A stretch of DNA of 64,000 bases from Chloroflexota bacterium (GTDB taxonomy: Bacteria > Vulcanimicrobiota > JAMCWD01): the NCBI GenBank assembly GCA_023475345.1, contig JAMCWD010000001.1, forward strand, positions 62,001-126,000, given 5' to 3'. Positions 34,818 through 43,738 of the stretch are shown here, one piece after another. The notes below the pieces were generated by a model. It made no database searches. It saw only the letters and a list, made by a program, of their open reading frames with translations, and was not told the origin of the DNA. The stretch's first letter is position 1; each line of letters starts with the position of its first letter. The position numbers were made by a program, and so were the translations under genes.

Positions 34818-36269
34818 ATGAAGGTTGCGCTTATAGTCCCGGGTAGCTCCGCGGCTCCCAACGTGGCCAGGGATCTTGTTTACGGCTGCTGGTGTAAAGG
34901 CAGGCGGATAGCCGGGATAACATTCCCGCCTTTATCGTTATTATCGGTAGGCACTGTTCTGAAGCAAGCCGGGCACGAAGTTTTTCTCGTAGATGCTCCC
35001 GCGGAATATCTCACTCCTGACCGGGTTCTTGACAGGACAAAAGAAGCCGATGCCGCCGTCGTCTTAATTTCTTCTCCCAGCATTGACGAAGATTCCGGGC
35101 TGCTCATGATGCTGAAAGAAAAAAATCCGGGGCTTTTTACCATAGTGTTCGGGGGATTTGCCGCTGCGGAACCGGAGGCGGTTTTATCCAGGCCCGGCAT
35201 CGATGTCGCCGTCGGGGGCGAGGCCGAGTATATCGTCAGGGATCTGCTGGCGGCAAGATCTCAAGAAAAGAATTCATGGAAAAATATAAACGGCATTTCT
35301 TTCCTGGAAGATAAAAAATTTGTACGACGGGACGCTTATCCGCTGATAGAAAATCTGGACGAGCTTCCGATCCCTGACAGGAAAATGCTCCCCGAAAACG
35401 TTGATTATTTCAACCCGGTTATAAAAAGGATGCCTTATACCACCATGTTCACTTCACGCGGCTGCCCCGGCCGTTGTACATTTTGTTCGTCGCCTTATTT
35501 TTACGGCAGGAAGTACCGGATGCAAAGCGCAGGCAGGGTTTTGAAAGAGATCGAATTCCTTTCCGCTTCGGGCTACCGGGAAATATTTTTCAGGGACGAA
35601 AACTTCACCGCTTCCAGGGACAGGGTTATGGATATTGCCGACGGGATTAAGGAAAGAAATATTGACATGTCCTGGATTGGAAGCACAAGGGTTGATATGC
35701 TGGACAGGGATTTGATGGAGAATATGAAATCCGCCGGATGCCACATGCTCCGTCTCGGCGTCGAATCAGGTGTTCAGGAACTTCTCGATAATGTCGGAAA
35801 GGGGATAAGCCTGGAGCAGACCCGGAAAGCCTTCGGATGGGCAAGGGAACTGGGGATAGATACCCATGCACACCTTATGGCCGGCCTTCCCGGTGAAACA
35901 AAGGACACTTTACGAAAAACCCTTGATTTCATACTCAATGATATAAAGCCGACGATAATGACCATGGGGATCCTTACACCGTATCCCGGGACGCCGTTGT
36001 TCGAAGATCTGAAGAAAAAAGATCCCGGGCTTGCCGACGGAACTGGCGTTACCATGAAGAACCTCCATACGGGAGGCGAGCATACGAAGCTGTTATGCGG
36101 ATTAAGCCCTGACGAACTGTCGTCATTTATACGCAGGGCTTACAGGTCTTTTTATCTCAGACCCGGATATATCTTCTCCAGGATTTTGAAGCTGAGGAAC
36201 CTTGACGAATTGAAAAGGCTTACAATCGCAGGTTCCCAGGTTGTCGGGTTCGTTCAGGGCAAAGACTAG
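34818..36269 (+). CDS. B12-binding-domain radical SAM protein
   Basis: 483 residues from ATG at 34818 (GAGGT 8 bases upstream). The N-terminal 130 residues (VFGGFAAAEPEAV, VAVGGEAE) form the cobalamin-binding-like domain. TSRGCPGRCTFCSSP carries the CxxxCxxC cluster motif, near residue 215. LRLGVESG, HLMAGLPGETKD and LTPYPGTPLFED are barrel motifs. The end (FYLRPGYI) matches the protein at 2245. It is divergent from the SagB-type gene; a shared pathway is possible but not shown. Confidence 0.9.
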   Translation: MKVALIVPGSSAAPNVARDLVYGCWCKGRRIAGITFPPLSLLSVGTVLKQAGHEVFLVDAPAEYLTPDRVLDRTKEADAAVVLISSPSIDEDSGLLMMLKEKNPGLFTIVFGGFAAAEPEAVLSRPGIDVAVGGEAEYIVRDLLAARSQEKNSWKNINGISFLEDKKFVRRDAYPLIENLDELPIPDRKMLPENVDYFNPVIKRMPYTTMFTSRGCPGRCTFCSSPYFYGRKYRMQSAGRVLKEIEFLSASGYREIFFRDENFTASRDRVMDIADGIKERNIDMSWIGSTRVDMLDRDLMENMKSAGCHMLRLGVESGVQELLDNVGKGISLEQTRKAFGWARELGIDTHAHLMAGLPGETKDTLRKTLDFILNDIKPTIMTMGILTPYPGTPLFEDLKKKDPGLADGTGVTMKNLHTGGEHTKLLCGLSPDELSSFIRRAYRSFYLRPGYIFSRILKLRNLDELKRLTIAGSQVVGFVQGKD

Positions 36270-36309
36270 ACCGGCATGCAGGCCGGTTCACATGGTTTTG
36301 TGAGGACGC

Positions 36310-38193
36310 CTATTGACGCCTGTTTTGGGACTCCGGCTGTATTAATTTATAAGAGTTGATCGTGAAATTTCTCATGTTTTCTGAGCCTGAACCAAGAGAT
36401 TTTTTCGGCGCGTTGTATGAAAAATTTTTTTCTCCAAGTTTGACGGGTGTCCATCCTCTTTTCTTTAATTCCGAAATAAGGGTTTTTTCAGTTTCGGGAT
36501 TTTCATAGGATATTATGAGACCGCACCAGTTATACTTGGGAAGGTCGTGAATCAGCATCCTGATATCATTGTATTCCTCGACGAACAGATGTTTTTCGCC
36601 CCTGCCGTCAACAGGCGTTAGATCCTGTCTTATTGCTTCATATTCGAATATGTGCGCGTTCATGTGAAAATCGATACCGGTATTGAGTCCCAGTACCCAG
36701 GCTATCCGGCCGTTCTTCCAGGCCGGCATTGCAGCAGGAGATATGTCCCCGGTTACAGGGGGGATAATTTTTAAAGAGAATTCATCCTGTACTTTTATTG
36801 CAGGCTTTATATTTTCCACGAAGTTTAATTTTTCAGGAAGCCGGTTGTATATGAAGGGATGCCAGCCGATGAGTTGTAAGACCGCCCATACGACAATCAG
36901 GATGAATATAGGGACTTTAAAAATATTTTTGAGCGGGGGCATCCATGCCGTTCCGACGAGGATTACAAGCGGCAGCAGAGGCAGCAGGTACCGCGGCGCC
37001 GGGTACACTTCTATAAATGTAATGAAGAAGAATTCACACCAGAATGAAAGGAGCAGGATTACCGGCATGAATTTTCTTTTAAAAAGAATTATGTATAAGG
37101 AACTGATCACGATGAATAATAATGCGAGCGGCATGAAAGAATTGAGATTCTTTACATTGCTCCATAAAAGAGACGGTATGGAAGCGTTCTGTGCATAATA
37201 CCCGAAGAAATGGTGTTCCAGTTTGCCTGAGATCTCGGAGAAAAAAGCGCCGTGCCATGGAAAAGCTATTCCGAAAGCCATTATAAGCATCACAGCCAGG
37301 TAAAATGGGGCCAGCCAGTCTTTTTCCTCAAAGCCTGTTTTCGGCAGGCCTCCTTTTTTGATTAACGTTGTAATGTAAACCAGCAGGAGGGTAAGAAATA
37401 TTGCAATACTGAGGCATAGCAGGGATATTCCGGTATAGTGCTTGTAGATGAATTGGGCGCCTGCTTTGCGGAATAAAAAGTGTAATGCCGCCCACGAACC
37501 TGTTCCGAAAATTATAAAAAGAATCAGCCTTGAAAGGGTATTTTTCCCGGCATTATAAAGCGAGGCGGCTCCGGAGAACAAAAGGGGGAAAAACGCGAAG
37601 GGGAGCATGTATTTCGCAAGGGAGCCGAGCCCCAGTGATATGCCCACGGCTATTGAGGGCAGGGGCCTTGTATAACCGCGGGAAAGGAAGATGAAAAGCA
37701 GAAGAAGAGCTACAAAGGCCGTTAAAGGGAAATCCATCTGGTATGTCTTACTTTCAATAAACAGGGTCTGAGAAGATGCAGTGAGTAAAACTACAATCCA
37801 GCCATGCATCCTCCCGCCGAGCATCCTGCCCAGGAAATACATTGAGAAAATCAGGGGGATTATAAAAACGGTCTGGGAAAAAACCGATACCGTCCACGAC
37901 TCGCCGAACAGCCTGTATAATAAGACTGTAAATAAAGGCATGAGCGGCGGGTATCCGCTGAAAGCAGGAATTATTTCACTGTATAACCCGTGTTTAAACA
38001 GGAGAGAAAAGAATGCCGGTTTTCTGAGCAGTCCGAGGCCGTCCCCGTAAGAGTAATTCGGGCTGAGCTTCAGCCACTCGTACGAAACCAGAAGGAAAAT
38101 AACGGAAAAAAGCGCGAGCAGGATGATATCTAAGATAAGATACCGGCGTTCTCTGTTTATCGGCGTCCGGTTGTTTTTATTTTTAGTTCTCAT
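36310..38193 (-). CDS. GT-C membrane glycosyltransferase (GT39/ArnT-like)
   Basis: 627 residues from ATG at 38193, which overlaps the GT2 stop in ATGA; the reading frame continues to 38679, but that part lies inside the GT2 gene. The protein has a first helix (ILDIILLALFSVIFLLV), the GT39-type luminal YGDGLGLLRKP and YPPLMPL region with acidic residues, and about ten further membrane helices. Such enzymes transfer sugars from polyprenyl-phosphate donors on the outer face of the membrane. The coupled GT2 gene could make the donor. Confidence 0.85.
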   Translation of the reverse strand: MRTKNKNNRTPINRERRYLILDIILLALFSVIFLLVSYEWLKLSPNYSYGDGLGLLRKPAFFSLLFKHGLYSEIIPAFSGYPPLMPLFTVLLYRLFGESWTVSVFSQTVFIIPLIFSMYFLGRMLGGRMHGWIVVLLTASSQTLFIESKTYQMDFPLTAFVALLLLFIFLSRGYTRPLPSIAVGISLGLGSLAKYMLPFAFFPLLFSGAASLYNAGKNTLSRLILFIIFGTGSWAALHFLFRKAGAQFIYKHYTGISLLCLSIAIFLTLLLVYITTLIKKGGLPKTGFEEKDWLAPFYLAVMLIMAFGIAFPWHGAFFSEISGKLEHHFFGYYAQNASIPSLLWSNVKNLNSFMPLALLFIVISSLYIILFKRKFMPVILLLSFWCEFFFITFIEVYPAPRYLLPLLPLVILVGTAWMPPLKNIFKVPIFILIVVWAVLQLIGWHPFIYNRLPEKLNFVENIKPAIKVQDEFSLKIIPPVTGDISPAAMPAWKNGRIAWVLGLNTGIDFHMNAHIFEYEAIRQDLTPVDGRGEKHLFVEEYNDIRMLIHDLPKYNWCGLIISYENPETEKTLISELKKRGWTPVKLGEKNFSYNAPKKSLGSGSENMRNFTINSYKLIQPESQNRRQ

Positions 38194-39083
38194 TCCCGGG
38201 GAAAACCGAGGGCGCGGAACAGGGCCGTAAACTGATCCGCTATTAGGCCGAATCCGCCGAGAATTATAGAAGTCATCAATATGACTATATCGGAAGCCTG
38301 CATGTAATGGACGACGTAGAACCAGTCGTATAAGGTCTTGATTATGCCGATTAAAAATAAAATCAGCGAAACAGGCAAGAATATTTTCAGGGGGTTGAAA
38401 TACATTATCATCCGGATCACAGTCAGGACATAATTTACGGTATCTTTTACCGGGTGGAATTTGGATTTGCCCACTCTTTCGCGGTAGCCCGCAGGCACAT
38501 AAGCTACGGGGAGGTCGTTTGCCATAAAGACTAGGGTCATTGTAGTTACGCACGAGAAGCCGTCGGGAATGATCCATAAAAACCGCATCATGTCTTTTTT
38601 CTTGAAGGCTTTCAATCCAGTATTCAGGTCCGGGATGGGCCTTCCCACAAGGTATGAAGCCAGTTTTCTGATAAACCACTTGGCGGGGATCCGAAGAAAA
38701 GGCAAAGTCCCTTTTTCGCAGGTCCGTGCCCCGTTGACCTGGGAATAATCGGGGAAAAGCTCCAGCATCCGGGGGATATCTTCGGGCCTGTAGCTTCCGT
38801 CGGCGTCCATCATGACTATAACTTCACCGTTTGAGGCGCGTATGCCGGTTCTTCTTGATGCGCCGGAGCCGCCGTTGACGGTTCGTTTTATAAGCCTGAC
38901 GTTTTTCTCTTCAGCGACTTTTGTCGAATTATCCGTCGATGCGTCATCGACAATCAGGATCTCGTATTCATACAGGGTCTGAGCCATTACGAACCGTATC
39001 TCGTCAATCAGGGGGCCGAGCGCCTCTTCTTCATTATAGCAAGGCAAGAGGATCGTTATCTGCGGGTTGGGACTTTCAGGCAA
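38190..39083 (-). CDS. GT2 family glycosyltransferase (DPM1/polyprenyl-phosphate-sugar type)
   Basis: About 297 residues from TTG at 39083 (GGAGG seven bases upstream). The longer frame to 39161 is disproved by the promoter, whose -35 (39156-39161) covers its start codon. TILLPCYNEEE, VDDASTDNS and MMDADGSYRPED are GT-A motifs for a nucleotide-sugar binding site. Two C-terminal hydrophobic segments (KIFLPVSLILFLIGI, ILMTSIILGGFGLI) follow, as in Dpm1 or undecaprenyl-phosphate-sugar synthases. It probably supplies a lipid-linked sugar to the coupled GT-C enzyme. Confidence 0.85.
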   Translation of the reverse strand: MPESPNPQITILLPCYNEEEALGPLIDEIRFVMAQTLYEYEILIVDDASTDNSTKVAEEKNVRLIKRTVNGGSGASRRTGIRASNGEVIVMMDADGSYRPEDIPRMLELFPDYSQVNGARTCEKGTLPFLRIPAKWFIRKLASYLVGRPIPDLNTGLKAFKKKDMMRFLWIIPDGFSCVTTMTLVFMANDLPVAYVPAGYRERVGKSKFHPVKDTVNYVLTVIRMIMYFNPLKIFLPVSLILFLIGIIKTLYDWFYVVHYMQASDIVILMTSIILGGFGLIADQFTALFRALGFPRE

Positions 39084-39132
39084 GAGCGTTCCTCCTTCGA
39101 TAAACTGAGGGCGAATTAGCCCTGTGAGATAA

Positions 39133-39161
39133 AATATACCCGGCTTGTGGGTTCGGGTCAA
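39133..39161 (-). promoter_or_regulatory. Sigma70-like promoter of the GT2/GT-C operon
   Basis: On the minus strand TTGACC (39161-39156), a 17-base spacer and TATATT (39138-39133). Leader about 45 bases, with GGAGG before the TTG at 39083. Confidence 0.65.
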
Positions 39162-39271
39162 GCTTTCAACGTGGGGTAATATTTAAAAACTAAGATTTAA
39201 TCGAGTCTGGATCGTCGGTTTTATGGCATTTCAACGGCATTGTTGAAGGGATAGGATAACCCCGGCACGTT

Positions 39272-39300
39272 TTGCAAACTTCCCGTTCTTCTGGTATAAT
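39272..39300 (+). promoter_or_regulatory. Sigma70-like promoter of the LTxxQ-module operon
   Basis: TTGCAA (39272-39277), 17-base spacer, perfect TATAAT (39295-39300). A 6-base inverted repeat TTCAAC/GTTGAA (39230-39235 and 39242-39247) lies 25 bases upstream and could be an operator. The leader contains GGAGGTG before the GTG at 39346. Confidence 0.65.
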
Positions 39301-39345
39301 TTGCCAAAGATCAAAACGCTGCATTTATTTCAGGAGGTGTGTTCC

Positions 39346-40227
39346 GTGAGCAAAAAAATATTGGGATGGGTTATCCTGGTTCTGCTGGTTTTGATAGTTG
39401 TCCAGGTGGTATGGCTGACCAAAAAATCCAGGGAAGCCGCTGTCAATCAGCCAGCCAATCAAGCCGTGATCAAAGAAACTCCCAAAACTGCGGCAGGGGA
39501 GCAGGCTGCCGTGGAAACTCCCGAAGCCGTTAAGCCGGGAGCTGAAGTTGCCGTGAAACCGGGGGAGACAAAACAGTCTCCTAAAATACAGGGGCCTCTG
39601 GCCGACGATAAGATACTGGCCGGGATTTTATATTTGCAGGGCACGGATCAGAAACTAACGCCGGAGCAGACTGCGGTATTGCTTCCCATAATCAAGAAGA
39701 TCCCTGAAAAAATGAAATTGATAAACGAAGAGGAAAATAAGCTTTCGCCCGTATTGAGCGAGGCACAGATCGGCTTCATTAAAAAAATGGATATGAAGGT
39801 CCTGCCTCAGAGCATTAAACTTGTCCAGGTATCGAAGGGCGACCAGGACCCACTAATAGCAACGGTTCTGGTCAACCTGGAAAAGGCGGTTAAGGACAAT
39901 GTAAGTTCCGGCCAGAAGATGTCTAATACCAAGGTAAGAGCAGGCTCATGGCCCGATATCGCATGGGGCGTTATCGCAATGCAAAAAGATCCCAAAGTAG
40001 CGCTGACGGCCGACCAGGCAAAGAAACTGTCGGAATGTTTCACCGTGCTTAATAAAGAAACCGTTGAATTCAGCCAGGGCATCAAGGCTATCTGGAGCGC
40101 GCTTAATGAAAAGCAGCAGGCCGCAGTCACGGATAACATAGACAAGGTAAGCGAAATGAGCCAGAAAGTCGGAATGGTGGAAACTTCTCAGAAATTGGAA
40201 AAGGAACTTGGCGGGGGATCCAAATAA
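39346..40227 (+). CDS. Anchored protein with two LTxxQ modules
   Basis: 293 residues from GTG at 39346 (GGAGGTG six bases upstream). One N-terminal membrane helix (ILGWVILVLLVLIVVQVV) anchors it, then an Ala/Pro/Thr/Glu-rich linker. It holds two related modules of about 60 residues: the first around QKLTPEQTAVLLPI and LSEAQIGFI, the second around ALTADQAKKL and LNEKQQAAV. The LTxxQ motif recalls CpxP/Spy-type periplasmic proteins, but the resemblance is short. The next two genes carry one module each. Confidence 0.7.
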   Translation: MSKKILGWVILVLLVLIVVQVVWLTKKSREAAVNQPANQAVIKETPKTAAGEQAAVETPEAVKPGAEVAVKPGETKQSPKIQGPLADDKILAGILYLQGTDQKLTPEQTAVLLPIIKKIPEKMKLINEEENKLSPVLSEAQIGFIKKMDMKVLPQSIKLVQVSKGDQDPLIATVLVNLEKAVKDNVSSGQKMSNTKVRAGSWPDIAWGVIAMQKDPKVALTADQAKKLSECFTVLNKETVEFSQGIKAIWSALNEKQQAAVTDNIDKVSEMSQKVGMVETSQKLEKELGGGSK

Positions 40228-40260
40228 AATTGTCCAGGGCTCACTCCGGCGTGAGGTTTT

Positions 40261-40815
40261 ATGAAGATTGATAAAAACGACATTATACTCCTGGTTCTGG
40301 TCCTGATACTTCTTGTTCTTGCATACCAGACTTTCGTGAAGAACCCGGGGGCCTTGCCGGTTCCCCCCGGAAGTTCGGCACAGGGAGCCGGGCAAAATTT
40401 GTCGGGCGGTTTCGGCGAGATGCAGGCTCCTCCCCAGGCTCCAGCTTATTCCGCCGGAAATTCGGGAGGCATGGGGGGCAGGGGAGTTCCTCCTCCGGGA
40501 GGCGGCTCCGATGAATACAGGGATTTCCTTATAGGCGTCATTCTCCTTGAGAAAACAAACGATAAGGAATTGAGTTTGACCAGTGAGCAGGCAAAAAAAC
40601 TTCTTACTCTCATCCAGGAAGATGAAGAAATGAAAGAAGCTATCCCTAACGCCCAGAAGGGCATCCCCGAAATTTTGACCGACGAGCAGATGAAATACAT
40701 TGAAAAGTGGGCAAGCCGCCAGAAAGATACACAGGCGCCGACGCCCGCCGAGATAAGCCAACTTGTTGACAGGACGCTCAAAAGCATAAAGGGAGGAGCG
40801 GAGCCCTTAAGATGA
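40261..40815 (+). CDS. Anchored protein with one LTxxQ module
   Basis: 184 residues. An N-terminal helix (DIILLVLVLILLVLAYQTF) is followed by a Pro/Gly/Ser/Gln-rich linker, then the module: SLTSEQAKKLLTLI, a charged stretch, and LTDEQMKYIEKW. It is 33 bases after the first protein and overlaps the third by ATGA. Function unknown; a periplasmic binding or chaperone-like role is one option. Confidence 0.7.
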   Translation: MKIDKNDIILLVLVLILLVLAYQTFVKNPGALPVPPGSSAQGAGQNLSGGFGEMQAPPQAPAYSAGNSGGMGGRGVPPPGGGSDEYRDFLIGVILLEKTNDKELSLTSEQAKKLLTLIQEDEEMKEAIPNAQKGIPEILTDEQMKYIEKWASRQKDTQAPTPAEISQLVDRTLKSIKGGAEPLR

Positions 40816-41408
40816 AAAGAAGTATTTCCATATTTTTATTGCTCATCGGGATATTGTTTTCGATTGTTGCCTCGATAAGCGCCGAACCTTCTTCCGCACC
40901 TGCAGGCGCCGCCGATACTAAAATGCAAAATTACAGCCAGCAGCCTTCGAATACGGTACAACCGGGCACGATGCAGCAGGGCTTTGGCGAACCCGGCATG
41001 ATGCAGCCCGGTGTAGGGCAGCCTTTAAGCCAGCAGCAAGGAAAAATACAACTTCATCTCATCCTTAAAGGTTTGATGATCCTTTCGACTGAGCCCAAGC
41101 TGAATCTTACCAAACCACAGAAAGATAAATTAACGCCCCTTCTCGAGGCGGCCCGTCATTCGGAAGAGGACATAGAAAACCTTAGAAAAAAAATGAAAGA
41201 AGTTCTCAAGAAATCGCAGCTCCAGTATGTTCAGCAGTTGAAAACGGATGGAAAGCTTATTTATTATTCGAATGCATCGGCCAAGCCCGGCCAGGACCCT
41301 CTTGTCGAAGAACTAAAGACCATGCTGAGGAAAAAAGCCGGTTTACAGGCGGAAACTGAAAAAGAAAAATCTCAAGTTAAAAAGGGAGCCGAAGTCAAAT
41401 CCAAGTAA
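40812..41408 (+). CDS. Secreted protein with one LTxxQ-type module
   Basis: 198 residues. A cleavable signal is likely (SIFLLLIGILFSIVASISA, then EPSSAPA). A Met/Gln/Pro/Gly-rich segment (about 35-75) follows, with repeated GTMQQGFGEP / GMMQPGVGQP-like units. The module LNLTKPQKDKLTPLL and KKSQLQYVQQL is a weaker copy. It ends shortly before a strong hairpin terminator. Low-complexity parts make family searches unreliable. Confidence 0.65.
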   Translation: MKRSISIFLLLIGILFSIVASISAEPSSAPAGAADTKMQNYSQQPSNTVQPGTMQQGFGEPGMMQPGVGQPLSQQQGKIQLHLILKGLMILSTEPKLNLTKPQKDKLTPLLEAARHSEEDIENLRKKMKEVLKKSQLQYVQQLKTDGKLIYYSNASAKPGQDPLVEELKTMLRKKAGLQAETEKEKSQVKKGAEVKSK

Positions 41409-41430
41409 TATATATTTAATAATGATGAAA

Positions 41431-41464
41431 TTAAGAAAGAGCTTGTTATAAAGCTCTTTCTTAA
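41431..41464. terminator. Strong hairpin, probable terminator of the LTxxQ operon
   Basis: TTAAGAAAGAGCTT (41431-41444) and AAGCTCTTTCTTAA (41451-41464) are perfect 14-base reverse complements with a six-base loop. It is followed by TTTATTG, and the left arm is A-rich. No long U tract is present, so efficiency is uncertain. Confidence 0.65.
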
Positions 41465-41532
41465 TTTATTGAAGGTTTAAAACAGGCCGGGAAGAATTTT
41501 ATAAATGAAAAATTCTTTACAAGGGGGCAGCT

Positions 41533-42000
41533 ATGGTTAAAAAGAAAACGATTTGCTTATTTGTGTCCTTATTGGCAATCCTGGCGGTTGCCGGTATTGC
41601 TTTTTCCCAGGCTGATACAAGCATGATAATTCCCGGTAGAAGCATAGGGGGAATCAACCTGGGACTCGATTGGAACAAAATTTTAAAAGGCTGGGGTCAG
41701 CCCGACGAACAGAAGCAAATCTCCGGGGGCATATTGTACATATACGGAAAGACCGGGATGAGTTTCCTCGTCAATAACGGGAAGATTGATTCCATATATA
41801 CCGTAAACCCGTATCATCATACTGAAAGAGGAGTTAAAGCGGGGTCTCTACCCCAGGATGTTATCCGGGAATTCGGTTCCGGTTATCAGAAAGGCGATGC
41901 GCCCGGCCTGGATTATTACATGTATTATTCCAATAAAGGAATCAGCTTTTCCATTATCGGCGGCCAAGTCCATACTATCCAGGTACTTAAACCGGCATAA
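41533..42000 (+). CDS. Secreted protein with two tandem repeats
   Basis: 155 residues, signal peptide (KTICLFVSLLAILAVAGIAFSQ). Two related units of about 60 residues follow: the first contains IGGINLGLDWNKILKGWG, ending in NNGKIDSIYTV; the second contains GSLPQDVIREFGSG, ending in GGQVHTIQV. It resembles small periplasmic BamE-like or related domains only in general outline. Function unknown. It is probably a separate transcript after the hairpin at 41431. Confidence 0.65.
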   Translation: MVKKKTICLFVSLLAILAVAGIAFSQADTSMIIPGRSIGGINLGLDWNKILKGWGQPDEQKQISGGILYIYGKTGMSFLVNNGKIDSIYTVNPYHHTERGVKAGSLPQDVIREFGSGYQKGDAPGLDYYMYYSNKGISFSIIGGQVHTIQVLKPA

Positions 42001-42084
42001 TTGATTTGGGTTATATAAGCAACTCTGAAGTAATCTAAAAAAAAGAGACCTTAAGCCCCTGTGGACAGCCGGGGTTGATAATTA

Positions 42085-42393
42085 TCAGAGGAACGCAATT
42101 CCGCCCGTATCCATAAGTTTTTTCAAGTCATCAACCGAAAAAGTGAAACCGGCTGCGTTTTTAGACCTTTCAAGCGGGTTGGCATAAGTTATGTTACCGG
42201 TTTCCTGATCCATCGAAAGAAGGACGATTTCGCGGGGCTCACCGGGCAGCTTGATGATTATGCCGGTTCCTCCGCCCGTGAGTTTTTCATAAACATCGTC
42301 GAAAGAAAAACTGAGCCGCGGTTCCTTGCCTATAATCGGCTCGTAGAGGGCCATAAGAATTTTCAGTTCGTTATCTTCTTTTTTCATGGCCAT
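42085..42393 (-). CDS. Hypothetical 102-residue protein
   Basis: Cytoplasmic, acidic, no Cys in the core. Contains GGGTGIIIKLPGEPREIVLLSMDQETGN. No family recognised. It is convergent with the gene at 41533. Between 42394 and 42656 I see only the promoter at 42619; no other gene is supported there. Confidence 0.6.
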   Translation of the reverse strand: MAMKKEDNELKILMALYEPIIGKEPRLSFSFDDVYEKLTGGGTGIIIKLPGEPREIVLLSMDQETGNITYANPLERSKNAAGFTFSVDDLKKLMDTGGIAFL

Positions 42394-42618
42394 TTGTTAA
42401 TGTCAATCACCCGCCGCGCCATCGGCCTTTCCGTTTGAGGGTTCGCTTACCGGAACCTGCCCGGGATGACGGCGCCGCACGGATGCTCCTTAAAAATTTT
42501 TTTAATATCCCGCACATCACCCACAAACAGAAAAAAACCCTGATTTTCTATCATGACAACCTGGATAAAAGTAAAGGACAGTTTCCGATCGGTAGCTAGA
42601 AATTTTTGTTCAAAATTT

Positions 42619-42647
42619 TTGACCGTATTTATCTTTCGTGTTATGAT
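42619..42647 (+). promoter_or_regulatory. Sigma70-like promoter giving an almost leaderless transcript
   Basis: TTGACC (42619-42624), 17-base spacer, TATGAT (42642-42647). The expected start is near 42654, only a few bases before the ATG at 42657, and no ribosome site precedes that ATG. Confidence 0.6.
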
Positions 42648-42656
42648 CTTGCTGAA

Positions 42657-43730
42657 ATGAAAAGGATATATGTAATAATAGTAGTTTTGTTTCTTGTTCT
42701 GCTCGGTGTCGGGGGGTATTATTTTATAAAGATGCCGCGGGTATCGGGTAAGGAAAAATACCTTCTTGACATGCTGAAACGTGATGCCGATGACCACGGA
42801 GCGCGTCTGGAACTGGCGGATTATTACTTTAACTCCGGCAGATACAAAGACGCTTCCGGGCTGCTGGCCAAAGATTCCGGGGACATGGGAGATCCTGTCT
42901 GGAATGTTCGGGCGCTGATCCTCCATGCGAAGGCGATTTCCAGGGAGTTGAAATTCCATACTGGGCAGGCACCCAGGTTCAAGCCTTCGGAGGAATCGAT
43001 ATCTTACCTGGAGCAAGCTGACAGGATGATGTCTTCAATAAAGGGTTTGTCCCCTGATGAGATGGCCGGGCTTCATGTGCTTCTCGCGGAAGAGATGAAG
43101 GAGCAGGATTTGAAATCCGGGGCGGCCCGCCATTTTTCAGAGGCCGTGAGATTATCGAAACCCGGCGAAACCCAGCTTAAAGCCAGGATGATGCTGCTTA
43201 GAAATTTGATCCTGGCCAAAAACAAAAAAGAAGCCGAGATTCAGGAGGCGGCTTTCTTGAAGGATGTAGAAAAGTTACCCCCGATAAAGAAGCAGGAGTG
43301 GTTTTACCTGCTGGGCGAGTCGTATTATATTGCCGGTGATTATTATAACGCCAGGGTTTACCTGAAAGAGACCGCTGAAATCCCCATCGTTTCTTCGGGA
43401 TCGCTTGAGGCTCATATATTGCTGGGAAGGATGGACATCAAGGAAGGCGACAGGAAAGGGTCGATTGAGGAACTGAGGAAAGTTCGGAGAGAGATGGAAT
43501 CGGCACTGAAAGATTCTCCGATGGATGTACAATCCAGGGATTTTGTTTTCGGCATGGTGCTTGAATCGGCCAGAGATTTTATTTTTGTGCCGAGAGACGA
43601 TAAGATAAATAACCCGAGGGCCGACCGCTACATTAAGGAATTTAACGAGGCGCTTAAGAATAGGCAGTATGAAAAGGCGCTCGGCATAATTGACGGGTTG
43701 ATATCGGAGGCTGAAAAGCAGCGCAATTAA
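42657..43730 (+). CDS. Membrane-anchored TPR-like protein
   Basis: 357 residues from ATG at 42657. A frame extension to 42606 exists, but it lies upstream of the predicted transcript start. One N-terminal helix (YVIIVVLFLVLLGVGGYYF) anchors a large soluble part with helical repeats (LELADYYFNSGRYKDASGLL, EAHILLGRMDIKEGDRKGS) that look like TPR units. It ends eight bases before the stop of the YqeG-like gene on the other strand. Function unknown. Confidence 0.75.
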   Translation: MKRIYVIIVVLFLVLLGVGGYYFIKMPRVSGKEKYLLDMLKRDADDHGARLELADYYFNSGRYKDASGLLAKDSGDMGDPVWNVRALILHAKAISRELKFHTGQAPRFKPSEESISYLEQADRMMSSIKGLSPDEMAGLHVLLAEEMKEQDLKSGAARHFSEAVRLSKPGETQLKARMMLLRNLILAKNKKEAEIQEAAFLKDVEKLPPIKKQEWFYLLGESYYIAGDYYNARVYLKETAEIPIVSSGSLEAHILLGRMDIKEGDRKGSIEELRKVRREMESALKDSPMDVQSRDFVFGMVLESARDFIFVPRDDKINNPRADRYIKEFNEALKNRQYEKALGIIDGLISEAEKQRN

Positions 43731-43738
43731 CGGTAAAG

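Noticed and set aside
36270..36287. ACCGGC/GCCGGT hairpin between convergent genes as a terminator
   Set aside because: The stem is only six bases and no T run follows, so I did not annotate it.
38194..38679. N-terminal extension of the GT-C gene at 36310
   Set aside because: The part upstream of 38193 lies inside the GT2 gene; the ATG overlapping the GT2 stop is the better start.
39946..40761. Minus-strand frame of 271 residues opposite the LTxxQ genes
   Set aside because: Its codons mirror the plus-strand genes, which have good starts, signals and repeats.
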